In this document: piece by piece, positions 24,442-32,884 of the stretch
Layout of the letters: every line of letters begins with the position of its first letter
How positions within the stretch are numbered: the stretch's first letter is position 1
DNA from: Alphaproteobacteria bacterium
GTDB taxonomy: Bacteria; Pseudomonadota; Alphaproteobacteria; Rhodospirillales; WMHbin7
Direction of reading: 5' to 3'
NCBI GenBank assembly: GCA_015232335.1
Contig: JADFZV010000010.1
Coordinates: forward strand, 1-64,000
DNA length: 64,000 bases
The notes under the pieces: model-generated
The model's input: the letters and a program-made list of their open reading frames with translations, nothing else
What the model was told of the DNA's origin: nothing
Database searches by the model: none
Translations under genes and position numbers: made by a program

Positions 24442-27102
24442 ATGAATAAGCATTTCCCAATGAGCCGCCGAGGCTTCCTGAAGCTGGGTGGATCTACCGC
24501 TGCCGTCGCTAGCGCGCTGGGAGCAAGCCGACTTGAAGCCATGGAGCAGGAACTGGGGGGGAAGGATTTCTCTCCCGTCACCGGCAAACTGCGTGAAGCT
24601 GTGCCTTACACTTGCCTGGTGTGCAACATCGAAGACGGCGGCATCGCCTATGTCGAAGATGGACGCATCGTCAAGCTGGAAGGAAATCCGGATCATCCGG
24701 GCAACCGCGGCAAGCTGTGCGCCAAGGGCAATTCCGGATTCCTGCATACCTACGATCCGGATCGCATCATGACTCCCCTGCTGCGCACCGGAAAGCGGGG
24801 TGAGGGCAAGTGGAAGCGCATCAGTTATGACGAGGCGACCACGATGCTGGCCGCCAAGCTGCGCGAAGTCATCGACCGTTCGGTCAAGGCCAACGATCCG
24901 GCCATCCGCAACGAGATCGTCTTCAAATGGGGCCGCAACCGAACCGGCGGCGCCATTCAGCGCCTGATGGGCGCCATGGGCTCGAGCGCCATGGTGGGCC
25001 ATACCAACATCTGCGAGTCCTCGAAGAAGATCGGTCTCGAGCCCTCGTGGGGCCCCGATATCGAATCGGCCGACTTCCAGAACACCAAATACGCTCTGAT
25101 CTTCGGCGGCAACGTCACGGAAACGGCGTATTTCCACAATCCCAACGCCCAGCGTCTGGTCGATGGCGTGGTGGGGAACAAGGCCAAGCTGGTCTATTTC
25201 GATCCGAGACACGCCAATACAGCCAAGATCGCCGATGAATGGTTTGCACCTTATCCCGGCACGGACGGCGCGGTGGCTTTGGCCATGGCGAACGTGATCA
25301 TGAACGAGAAGCTCTATGACGACGCCTTCATCCGCACCTGGACGAATGTGACGCCCGAGCAGCTGACCGCTCACCTCAAGTCCTACACGCCAGAATTCGC
25401 CGAAGCGGAATCGGGCATTGCGGCCAAGGATATCCGGCGCATCGCCCGCGAGTTCGCCACCACCAAGCCGGCGACGACTTTCTCGTATCGCGGACCCTGC
25501 AAGCATGTGTACGGCTCCTATCAAGAAGCCGCCATTCACATGCTGAATGTGATCACTGGCAATGTCGAGAAGAAGGGCGGCTACTGCCTGCCGCGCGGCA
25601 TGGGATACGGCCAGCCCGGCCCCAAACCCGCAGGCGGCAAGGCGGCCAGCATCCTGGGCGCTCCGCCCACCTATCCGCTGGCGGGCCATCAGGTTTCGAC
25701 GCACATGCCCTATCAGCTCATGAAGGGCGATGCCAAGTGCTCGGTGCTGATGACCTATTACGACAACGGCGCCTATACCTATCCCTCCAGCCATGTCTGG
25801 GAAGCGCTGCTGAAGGACGAGAAGTTGATCCCCTTCTACTGTTCGTTCAGCCCCTACATGTCCGAGAACGCCGAACTGGCCGATCTCATCATTCCGGATA
25901 CGACCTATCTGGAACGCTGGGACCCGGAATCCATGCCGAGCGACCTGCGTCCCTGGCTGGGCATCCGCCAGCCGGTGATCAAGCCCCTGGGCAACACCCA
26001 GGAATGGCGCATGACCGCCATCCAGGTTGCCGCGAAGCTGGATCCCGACGGCTCGTTGGGCATCAAGCAGTATCTGAACTTCAAGGACGGCGAAGAATGG
26101 GTCAGGGCTCAGTTCGACGGCATCCCCGGCCTTAAGGAAGACGGCGGCTTCGACTATCTGAAGAAGAACGGCGTCTGGCCGAAATATGGCAAGATCGATC
26201 CGGTCACCGGGCAGATCGTCGACAAGAACGGCGACGAGGTGCCCGCCGACTACGGCCTGCACATGAAGGAACTGTCGGCGGCAGCCATGGAAGGAACCAC
26301 GGTTGAAGCCAACGGCGCCATCAAGAAGGGCGGCAAGACCGTTGGCGTACGGATCAACGGCAAGAACCACGCCGGTTTCGGCACCGGTTCAGGCAAGATC
26401 GAAATCTACAAGGAAGGTTGGAAGAAGTACGGCTTCAACCCGATGCCGGTCTACAAGCGCCTGCCTTCCCGCGACAAGAAGGCCGACGAGTTGGTGCTGA
26501 TCACCTTCAAGGTCAATGTGCATACGCAAAGCCGCACGGCTTCGGTGAAGTATCTGGCCGAGCTGTATCACAAGAACCCGGCCTGGATTAATCCAAAGAC
26601 GGCGGCGGCCAAGGGAATCGCCGATGGCGATCTGATCCGCGTCACCTCGACGGTGGGGTATATCGTGACCAGGGCGCATGTCACTGAAGGCATCCATCCC
26701 GACGTGGTGGCGATCTCGACGGCCTGCGGCCACAATTCCTATGGCCGCTTGGCGCAGTTGAAGATGAAGGAGAAGCCCGCCGATTACATGCTGGGCGGCG
26801 ATGCCGACATCGACAACAACGTTTGGTGGGACGATAAGGGCGTTCACCCGAATCCCATCATTAAGCTGTCGGTCGATCCCATCGGCGGATCGCAGGGCTG
26901 GTACGATACAGTGGTTACCGTGAGCAAGGCCCAGCCCACCGACAAGTACGGCGACGTCAAGGCCAGTGTCGAGGCGTCGATGAAGGATTATGAGGAAACC
27001 TTGCGCTTGGCCTATACGGGCGATCTGCACAAGGCCAATCATAAAGAGGTCGACATCGATTGGGCTCATCTCCCCGAGCTCAAGGCTGGCGGCGGACATT
27101 AA
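24442..27102 (+). CDS. Tat-exported molybdopterin catalytic subunit, unassigned oxyanion/sulfur reductase type
   Basis: Periplasmic molybdo-bis-PGD enzyme of 886 residues. The Tat signal is SRRGFLK (residues 8-14). The first cluster motif has Cys58, Cys61 and Cys93, but the third position is Asp65 (CLVCNIED). Cys191 in HTNICESS is the probable molybdenum ligand. Gene order ferredoxin-NrfD-catalytic-TorD recalls the Srd, Ttr, Psr, Phs and Arr reductases; an ArxA-like oxidase is also possible. The PhnD-kinase-NtrC regulators recall arsenic and tetrathionate systems, and two rhodaneses point to sulfur. The substrate is not decided. Confidence 0.85.
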   Translation: MNKHFPMSRRGFLKLGGSTAAVASALGASRLEAMEQELGGKDFSPVTGKLREAVPYTCLVCNIEDGGIAYVEDGRIVKLEGNPDHPGNRGKLCAKGNSGFLHTYDPDRIMTPLLRTGKRGEGKWKRISYDEATTMLAAKLREVIDRSVKANDPAIRNEIVFKWGRNRTGGAIQRLMGAMGSSAMVGHTNICESSKKIGLEPSWGPDIESADFQNTKYALIFGGNVTETAYFHNPNAQRLVDGVVGNKAKLVYFDPRHANTAKIADEWFAPYPGTDGAVALAMANVIMNEKLYDDAFIRTWTNVTPEQLTAHLKSYTPEFAEAESGIAAKDIRRIAREFATTKPATTFSYRGPCKHVYGSYQEAAIHMLNVITGNVEKKGGYCLPRGMGYGQPGPKPAGGKAASILGAPPTYPLAGHQVSTHMPYQLMKGDAKCSVLMTYYDNGAYTYPSSHVWEALLKDEKLIPFYCSFSPYMSENAELADLIIPDTTYLERWDPESMPSDLRPWLGIRQPVIKPLGNTQEWRMTAIQVAAKLDPDGSLGIKQYLNFKDGEEWVRAQFDGIPGLKEDGGFDYLKKNGVWPKYGKIDPVTGQIVDKNGDEVPADYGLHMKELSAAAMEGTTVEANGAIKKGGKTVGVRINGKNHAGFGTGSGKIEIYKEGWKKYGFNPMPVYKRLPSRDKKADELVLITFKVNVHTQSRTASVKYLAELYHKNPAWINPKTAAAKGIADGDLIRVTSTVGYIVTRAHVTEGIHPDVVAISTACGHNSYGRLAQLKMKEKPADYMLGGDADIDNNVWWDDKGVHPNPIIKLSVDPIGGSQGWYDTVVTVSKAQPTDKYGDVKASVEASMKDYEETLRLAYTGDLHKANHKEVDIDWAHLPELKAGGGH

Positions 27103-27121
27103 GTAGCTCCTTCCACTAACG

Positions 27122-27151
27122 CGATGGCGGCGGTTTTGGCTGCCGCCATCG
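27122..27151 (+). terminator. Hairpin between catalytic subunit and chaperone gene
   Basis: CGATGGCGGC (27122-27131) pairs perfectly with GCCGCCATCG (27142-27151) around a 10-base loop and is followed by TGATCTTTCTTT. It could attenuate transcription into torD and the accessory operon or protect the 3' end of the structural mRNA. The T run is interrupted, so full termination is uncertain. Confidence 0.55.
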
Positions 27152-27191
27152 TGATCTTTCTTTCCGGCAGAAAGTATGTGAGGAGACCGAC

Positions 27192-27920
27192 ATGCAGACG
27201 TTGATCGAGCAAGTGGCTCAGGGAGCCAGACTTGACGAGTGCAGGGCCCAGTCGGCCTTGTTCAGACTATTGGCCAGGACCTTGGAATACGAGGTCGACG
27301 AAGCCTTTTTGAGCCACTTAAGGAACGATCTTCTGGAAGCACTGGCGGAAGCCGGTGCGGAACTTCCCGAAGACATGCTTTCAGGCCCTTCGGACGCGCT
27401 GTTTGAGAAGCTTGCCGTCGAATACACGGCGCTGTTCGTGCAGCCCGGGGCCATTTCCCCCTATGCCTCTGTGTTCGAAACCGGTTCGATGTTCCAAGAA
27501 CAGTGCGACCGCGCCGCTCGCTGGTATCAAGAAAACGGTTTCGTCTTCAAGCATCGCTATAGCGGCGAATTTCCCGACCATGTTGGCACCATGTTGTCTT
27601 TTGTCGCGGCCTTGTTCGAGCGCGAAGCTCAGGCCTTGGAAGCTGGCGAAGAAGGGAATGCCGAGGAGATTCGCCAAAGTCGCGAGCGCTTTTTGATCGA
27701 GGAGTTGGGAAGCTGGGCGCCTGGTTGGGCCAAGTTGGCGGCGCAGGCGGCGCAGCATCCCTTCTACGAACGCATGTTGGGGCTGGTCGAGCGTGTGCTT
27801 TGGGACGAATTGACCCAGGTGGTGCCCCCCAGGCGCATGCGGGAACTGACCGAGAAGAATTCCAGAGGCCCAACCGTCATCAAGAAGGATCCCGGTTTCA
27901 GGAAAGCCTCTGGCTTGTAG
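27192..27920 (+). CDS. TorD-family chaperone for the molybdoenzyme
   Basis: Redox-enzyme maturation protein of 242 residues, all-helical. It has EYTALFVQPG with PYASVF and PDHVGTMLSFV, the two conserved blocks of the TorD/DmsD family. It would bind the Tat signal of the catalytic subunit and help cofactor insertion before export. AGGAGA precedes ATG 27192. A hairpin separates it from the upstream gene, and another lies before the downstream glycosyltransferase gene. Confidence 0.88.
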   Translation: MQTLIEQVAQGARLDECRAQSALFRLLARTLEYEVDEAFLSHLRNDLLEALAEAGAELPEDMLSGPSDALFEKLAVEYTALFVQPGAISPYASVFETGSMFQEQCDRAARWYQENGFVFKHRYSGEFPDHVGTMLSFVAALFEREAQALEAGEEGNAEEIRQSRERFLIEELGSWAPGWAKLAAQAAQHPFYERMLGLVERVLWDELTQVVPPRRMRELTEKNSRGPTVIKKDPGFRKASGL

Positions 27921-28031
27921 TTGGTGTTCGAGTTTTACCGACTGTATACGGCTTAGGTGTCAGTCGGCATTCAGCCGCCATTGAGGCGGCGGCCAAGCGC
28001 CTGCGAGGGCGCGCCCGGCGAGGGGCCAATA

Positions 28032-28056
28032 CGGCAGGTCAGTTACTGACCTGCCG
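28032..28056. other. Perfect 11-bp inverted repeat before the glycosyltransferase gene
   Basis: Arms CGGCAGGTCAG (28032-28042) and CTGACCTGCCG (28046-28056) enclose only TTA. It sits 8 bp before the ribosome-binding AAGGAGA, with no T tract. It may be an operator or an mRNA hairpin tuning translation of the accessory operon. Confidence 0.6.
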
Positions 28057-28077
28057 GTGCGAAAAGGAGAAACAGGG

Positions 28078-29217
28078 ATGAGCGTCCGGCGACGCATCCT
28101 CCTGGTGGAAGGCTCGGGACGCGGTTTCCTGTGCCATTATGCTCATGCCCTTGGGCTGGGTCTTTCCAGACTTGGTTGCGAGATCGAGCTGGTGACGGGA
28201 AGGCGCGACGAGCTGGCGGGCTGGGATATGCCCTTTGCCAAATCGGCCTGTCTTGAGTCCGGGCTGGTCGGCTGGCTGTGTCTGGTCCGCAAGGTACATA
28301 GCTTCAAGCCTGATGCCGTACATTTCCAGTGGGTGGGGCAGCCCCTGCTGGCAGCGCTTTTTGCCTTGTGGGTCAGGCGCCAGGGCATCGGTGTGGTTTA
28401 CACGCCGCACAATCTACTGCCCCATCGCAGGCGCTGGCTTTCCGCTCCCCTTTATCACCTTTTCTATCGTCTGGTGGATCGGATCGTCGCCCGCGACGCC
28501 CATCTGGCCTGGGGGCTCGAGGAAATGCTTGGCGTCGGGCCGGAGCGGATTGCCGCCATTCCCGGCAGTCCCAATCTATTGGCGCACACCATCGCGCCGA
28601 GAACTCAAATTCCAGAACTGCCGCTGCGCCTGCCTGGTGAAATACGTCTGCTCTATTTCGGCCATGGATCGCCTCGCAAAGGTCTCGATCTGCTTCTGGC
28701 CGCCTTCGAGGAAATGGAGCCAAATCTTGCCTTTCATCTGGTCATTGCGGGTGAAGGTGTCATGAGGGGCATTGATGACGATGCCTTGGGCAAGGCGGCG
28801 CTACACGTCCGCACCACCGTCATCGGCCGCTATATCCAATCAGGCGAGGTTGCGGGGCTGTTTGAAAACAGCGACCTGATGATCATGCCCTATGCCAAGC
28901 AGTGCAAAAGCCCGTTGACGGATCTGGCGGCGGCTTTCCGTCTGCCGGTGCTGAAGACCGATCGCGTCGAGGCGGCCTGTTTCGCAGACGGCGTTCATGG
29001 TTACACCATCGAAGGCTGCGAGCCAGCACTTCTGGCGCGCGCTATCTTGGAATGCACCTATGAACCGACTTTGACGGCTCTTAAAGAGGAGTTGGCGCGC
29101 GAGGAGACGGTTGAGGACTCCATTGCCCGGCTGGCTCAGGCGCATGTCGCACTCTACGAAATGTTGGGCAGCGAGTTATTCGCCAACATGGAAGAGGGAG
29201 TGCGCGAGCATGCCTGA
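28078..29217 (+). CDS. GT-B fold glycosyltransferase (family 4-like)
   Basis: A 379-residue GT4-like protein. The N-terminal Rossmann half begins RRRILLVEGSGRGF. The C-terminal half has LLYFGHGSPRKGLDLLL (donor-domain strand and loop) and the late MPYAKQCKSPLTDLAAAF. The usual E-x7-E is degenerate, with only some acidic residues. AAGGAGA at 28064-28070 supports ATG 28078. Its function inside a respiratory operon is unknown; glycosylation of a redox protein or a cell-surface sugar are guesses. Its end overlaps the next gene by 8 bp. Confidence 0.75.
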   Translation: MSVRRRILLVEGSGRGFLCHYAHALGLGLSRLGCEIELVTGRRDELAGWDMPFAKSACLESGLVGWLCLVRKVHSFKPDAVHFQWVGQPLLAALFALWVRRQGIGVVYTPHNLLPHRRRWLSAPLYHLFYRLVDRIVARDAHLAWGLEEMLGVGPERIAAIPGSPNLLAHTIAPRTQIPELPLRLPGEIRLLYFGHGSPRKGLDLLLAAFEEMEPNLAFHLVIAGEGVMRGIDDDALGKAALHVRTTVIGRYIQSGEVAGLFENSDLMIMPYAKQCKSPLTDLAAAFRLPVLKTDRVEAACFADGVHGYTIEGCEPALLARAILECTYEPTLTALKEELAREETVEDSIARLAQAHVALYEMLGSELFANMEEGVREHA

Positions 29218-29608
29218 AATTCGCACCCTGATCCTGATCGCCCATAAGCGCCAGCTTGGCCCGCTGATCAAGCTGATGAAGAAAGAGCGTGCCGTTTTCG
29301 AGACTTTCCGTCTGCTGTCAACTACTGAAACGGGCGGCGAAATCGAAAAGCAATTGGGGCTTGAGGTGACTTCGATCTTTCCCGCCAAAAAGGGCGGCGA
29401 GATTCAGCTTTGCGGGTTGGTTTGCTCGAATTCAGTGGCGGCTGTCTATTTTCTGCGCGATCCCATGTCGAAGGATGGGGCAGAGCCCGACATTTCGCCC
29501 TTCTATCGGGCCTGTGATCTCAACAATGTTCCCTTGGCGACCAATCTGTTGACCGCCACGGCGCTGACCTACTGGCTGGGACGCAAGACAGGAGGTTCGC
29601 AGCCGTGA
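29210..29608 (+). CDS. Methylglyoxal-synthase-like (MGS domain) protein
   Basis: A 132-residue stand-alone MGS-like domain. Family features are LIAHKRQ near the start, the phosphate-binding STTETGGEI, FLRDPMS, and the closing VPLATNLLTATAL. In E. coli MgsA the catalytic Asp is in GGDQQ; here the corresponding position reads GGEIQ, so Asp is replaced by Glu. The protein may be an altered enzyme or a sensor of a phosphorylated metabolite. GAGGGAG precedes ATG 29210 and the start overlaps the glycosyltransferase end. Confidence 0.72.
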   Translation: MPEIRTLILIAHKRQLGPLIKLMKKERAVFETFRLLSTTETGGEIEKQLGLEVTSIFPAKKGGEIQLCGLVCSNSVAAVYFLRDPMSKDGAEPDISPFYRACDLNNVPLATNLLTATALTYWLGRKTGGSQP

Positions 29609-30750
29609 AAACAGGCAGCCGCGATCAGGTAAGCGATCTGTTTCGCACCAGCTATCTGCTGGACGATTTCGATCTATGCGTCAATTCCCGTGCCCGCAAG
29701 GTCATCTGTAAAGCCTGTGAAAAGGCCTGCGGTCCCCAGGCCATCAAGCCCGGCGTTGATGCCATCGACCTGAATGAGCAGGATTGCACCACCTGCGGCG
29801 CCTGCGTTCCGGTTTGCCCCTCAAGTGCTTTGCGCCTTTCCGTTTTCGATCCTGTCCGCTTTCTGGAAGCGGCGGCGAGCTTGGACGAATTGCATATCCA
29901 TTGCTCCGAAAGCCGGGATGGCGGTGGCGGCATCGTCATTCCCTGCCATCTGATGATCGATAAACGTCTGGCGGCGGTGGCGACCAGAGGAGGCCAGCGT
30001 GACCTCATCTTGCACGCCCGCCCCCAGTGCCACGAGTGTTCCAGGGCCGACGCTAGGGCTCATATTCCCGAATTGGCCAAGGCCCTGAAACGCTGGTTCG
30101 GCGATCAGGCCCGCACCGTGCGTTGGGCCAGTCCGGGAGAGACAACGGAAAAAGAGCCAGCGCAGCATCTTGATCAGGCGCTGGCCAATCGGCGCAATTT
30201 CCTCAAGTTGGCCGGAGCGCGGGCGATCTCGAATGTTTCCTGGCTGATTCCAGCCACGCCGCAGGCGCTGGGTGTTCCAGAGCCAAGGGCGATCTTCGTG
30301 CCGGGAGAATTTCGCAGGAAGCAAGATCCCTATCAGCAGGCCCTGGCCGAAGTCGGGGCGGCATTCGCTTGGCGGGAGAACGCCCTGCTGCCCTTCTTGG
30401 CGCGCAAGATATCAGAGGAATGTACCCAGTGCTGCATTTGCGCCGAACGCTGCCCCACCGGGGCGTTGGGTCGCCAGCATGGACCCGGCTGGATGGGAAT
30501 CGATTATGATGTCAGGGATTGCACAAACTGCGGACTCTGCACTTCGGTCTGCCCCGTGTCCGCTATTACCGCCCAGGTACTTCGATCATGGGCAGAGGTG
30601 TTGGAGACAAGGCTTCTTCTGGCGCGGGCCAATCTGGCCCGCTGCGAGCAGTGCGGACAATCTTTCAGATCAGATGACCAGAAGGTTTGTCCGGCCTGTG
30701 CCAACGAGGCCGAAACGGATGACGCCTGGATGGCAATGCTGGGAGGCTGA
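29605..30750 (+). CDS. Multi-cluster 4Fe-4S protein with internal twin-arginine motif
   Basis: A 381-residue iron-sulfur protein. The N-terminal part has CKACEKAC and CTTCGACVPVC (residues 35-71). The C-terminal part has CTQCCICAERC and CTNCGLCTSVC, followed by a rubredoxin/zinc-ribbon-like CEQC...CPAC. Between them lies RRNFLKLAG at about residue 196, a Tat-like motif in an internal position. This suggests a fusion of a cytoplasmic ferredoxin part to a formerly exported NapG/NrfC-like part. The GTG start overlaps the previous stop and has AGGAGG 9 bases upstream. Probably an electron carrier or maturation factor for the island enzyme. Confidence 0.8.
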   Translation: MKTGSRDQVSDLFRTSYLLDDFDLCVNSRARKVICKACEKACGPQAIKPGVDAIDLNEQDCTTCGACVPVCPSSALRLSVFDPVRFLEAAASLDELHIHCSESRDGGGGIVIPCHLMIDKRLAAVATRGGQRDLILHARPQCHECSRADARAHIPELAKALKRWFGDQARTVRWASPGETTEKEPAQHLDQALANRRNFLKLAGARAISNVSWLIPATPQALGVPEPRAIFVPGEFRRKQDPYQQALAEVGAAFAWRENALLPFLARKISEECTQCCICAERCPTGALGRQHGPGWMGIDYDVRDCTNCGLCTSVCPVSAITAQVLRSWAEVLETRLLLARANLARCEQCGQSFRSDDQKVCPACANEAETDDAWMAMLGG

Positions 30751-31017
30751 GTGAGGTGGAAGGGTCTTGCCGTTCTGGCGTTGGTAACTGGTACGGCCTG
30801 GGGTGCATGGTGGTGGATCAATCTGCCGCGCACGCCCCAGGAGTTCTTCATGGTCCGCTGCAGCACCTGCCACAAGCTGCCGGACCTTGCAAAGTACAAA
30901 CGGGAAGATATGGCTGGAATCGTTAGAACCATGCGGACTAAACACGGAGCGGGCAAAGTGATCGACGAGGAAGAGGCCGCAATCATCACACGTTATCTTG
31001 AGGAGCAAAAGCAGTGA
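30751..31017 (+). CDS. Small membrane-anchored monohaem c-type cytochrome
   Basis: An 88-residue protein with an N-terminal hydrophobic segment (residues about 4-24) that is uncleaved or a signal. One haem-attachment motif, CSTCH, is preceded by an EFFMVR strand, and Met residues further on could be the sixth ligand. The GTG start directly follows the previous TGA. It may pass electrons between the periplasmic molybdoenzyme or pentahaem cytochrome and other carriers. A match to a named cytochrome family is not evident. Confidence 0.75.
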   Translation: MRWKGLAVLALVTGTAWGAWWWINLPRTPQEFFMVRCSTCHKLPDLAKYKREDMAGIVRTMRTKHGAGKVIDEEEAAIITRYLEEQKQ

Positions 31018-32051
31018 CGGTAACGACGCTTGAGGACATGGTGCTGGCGGCACTTAAAAGCGTGACCCTGGGTCAGGATGGACCCGATATCGTTTCGTCC
31101 GGTCTGGTCTATGATGTTGTGGCGACCGGGCCCGCCGTTCGCGTTCTACTCGATCCCGACAAGATTCCCGACAACGATGCCGACTCTCTGGCCGATTTCC
31201 TGGCTCCGATGATTCAGTCATTACGCGGCGTCGATCGCGTGGTGATCAAGCCGCGCCCGAAATCGTTGTCCGATGCGACCCGCCCCCACGTGGCCCGTTA
31301 TGTGCTGGGGGTGCATAGCGGCAAGGGTGGTGTCGGCAAATCGACGCTGGCGGCCAATCTGGCGGTAGCGCTAGGGCTTCAGGGTTTGAAGGTTGGCGTT
31401 CTGGATGCCGATGTCTACGGGCCTTCGATGCCGACCTTGTTCGGGCTTTCCGGCCGGGCAGAAGAGATTGAGGGCAGGATCGAGCCGAAGGAGTCGCATG
31501 GGGTCAAGGTGATGTCGCTGGGCTTTCTGCTGCCGCCGGAAAAGGCTCTGGCCTGGCGCGGCTCCCTGATCGACGAGGGCCTGCCGCTGCTGTTGAGCGA
31601 GGTGTCTTGGGGTAATCTCGATATTCTAGTGATCGACCTTCCCCCCGGCACCTCGGATGTCCATCTTTCCTTGGCCAGGAACGCCGATTTGTCGGCAGTT
31701 TTGACCGTCACCACGCCGGGCGCCATCGCGCTTTCGGATGTAAGGCGCGGCATGGAAATGTTCGCCGACATGGCTGTGCCCTGTCTGGGGATCGTCGAGA
31801 ACATGGCTAAGGTTGTCTGTTCTTCCTGCGGTCATGCGATCCCACTGTTCGGTGAAGGCGGCGCCAGGACCCTGGCGGACGAGACAGGGCTTGCGCTGCT
31901 GGCTTCGATCCCTTTCGTTTCTGATCTCTCCCTGACCGGCGATGCCGGCGTTCCCTATGTCATCGCGGCACCTGACGCGGCTTCATCGCGAGCCATCAAT
32001 GAGCTGGCGGCCAGCATTTCCAGATTGATCCCAGCAGAGGTGTCGCCATGA
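31014..32051 (+). CDS. Mrp/ApbC-type P-loop ATPase with N-terminal MIP18 domain
   Basis: Iron-sulfur cluster carrier family of 345 residues. Residues about 1-88 resemble the MIP18/DUF59 domain. The deviant Walker A GKGGVGKST is near residue 102, DADVYGPSMP follows, and the C-terminal region has CSSCG, a cluster-bridging CxxC. The GTG start overlaps the previous stop (GTGA). It is encoded in tandem with a second paralogue, so the pair may act as a heterodimer that loads [4Fe-4S] clusters into the island's many iron-sulfur proteins. Confidence 0.88.
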   Translation: MTVTTLEDMVLAALKSVTLGQDGPDIVSSGLVYDVVATGPAVRVLLDPDKIPDNDADSLADFLAPMIQSLRGVDRVVIKPRPKSLSDATRPHVARYVLGVHSGKGGVGKSTLAANLAVALGLQGLKVGVLDADVYGPSMPTLFGLSGRAEEIEGRIEPKESHGVKVMSLGFLLPPEKALAWRGSLIDEGLPLLLSEVSWGNLDILVIDLPPGTSDVHLSLARNADLSAVLTVTTPGAIALSDVRRGMEMFADMAVPCLGIVENMAKVVCSSCGHAIPLFGEGGARTLADETGLALLASIPFVSDLSLTGDAGVPYVIAAPDAASSRAINELAASISRLIPAEVSP

Positions 32052-32884
32052 GTGGTTGCGGATCATCCCTGTCGTTTGCGCCACAGCAGCCTGTTTCGGG
32101 TGTAAGGGACATTGTCTGCGTTGCCAGCGGTAAGGGGGGGGTCGGCAAGTCGACGCTGACGGTCAACCTGGCGGCGGCGCTGGCAGCCAGAAACCTCACG
32201 GTGGGGGTTCTCGATGCCGATCTCTATGGCCCTTCCATCTCGCTCCTTCTAGGAACTGACGCAGGGGTTGAAGCTTTTGATAACGGCAAGGCCCGTCCGA
32301 AATTCAGCCACGGCATCCATTCGCTGTCGGTGGGTAATCTCTTGGTTCCGGAATCGGGTCTGGTCTGGAAGGGTCCACTGATCGCGCAGGCGGTCGAGCA
32401 GATGCTTTATGAAGTGGCTTGGCCCGATCTCGACGTCCTGTTGATCGACATGCCGCCCGGCACGGGCGACATCCCAATTACGCTTCTGGAGCGTGTCCCC
32501 ATTTCGGGCGCTGTCATTGTCTCTACTCCCCAGCGTCTAGCGGCAGTGGATGCTGAGCGTGCCATCTCCTTGTTCCATGAGTACGATGTGCCGGTCTTAG
32601 GCGTGGTGGAAAACATGGACGGTTACGTCTGCCCCTGTTGCGGCAAGATCGAGCGCCTGTTCGCTGGCGGCATCGTCGCCCCCATGGCCAAGAAGCGTCA
32701 TGTCGCCTATTTTGGTTCGGTGCCCCTTGATCCAACGGCCCATGCCGCCGCCGATGCGGGGATCCCCCTCTTTCTTCAAAGCCCGGATAGCCCCTGGGCC
32801 AAGGCGCTTGCCGGTATTGCCGAGACGGTCATGGGCTCGCTGGCCCGCGAACGCGCAAACCCCAAAATGGCGGAGAACGCATGA
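32048..32884 (+). CDS. Second Mrp/NBP35-type P-loop ATPase
   Basis: A 278-residue paralogue of the preceding gene without the MIP18 domain. Walker A is GKGGVGKST near residue 29, with DADLYGPSIS and MPPGTGDI. The cluster-binding motif is CPCC, close to the CPxC of NBP35/ApbC. An N-terminal Cys (SGCGSS) is also present. Its ATG overlaps the preceding stop. A tandem pair of Mrp-like proteins inside a molybdoenzyme operon suggests dedicated iron-sulfur maturation. Confidence 0.88.
   Translation: MSGCGSSLSFAPQQPVSGVRDIVCVASGKGGVGKSTLTVNLAAALAARNLTVGVLDADLYGPSISLLLGTDAGVEAFDNGKARPKFSHGIHSLSVGNLLVPESGLVWKGPLIAQAVEQMLYEVAWPDLDVLLIDMPPGTGDIPITLLERVPISGAVIVSTPQRLAAVDAERAISLFHEYDVPVLGVVENMDGYVCPCCGKIERLFAGGIVAPMAKKRHVAYFGSVPLDPTAHAAADAGIPLFLQSPDSPWAKALAGIAETVMGSLARERANPKMAENA

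Noticed and set aside
23512..26370. 952-residue minus-strand ORF
   Set aside because: Antisense to the NrfD and catalytic subunit genes; no domain and low-complexity His/Gln-rich translation.
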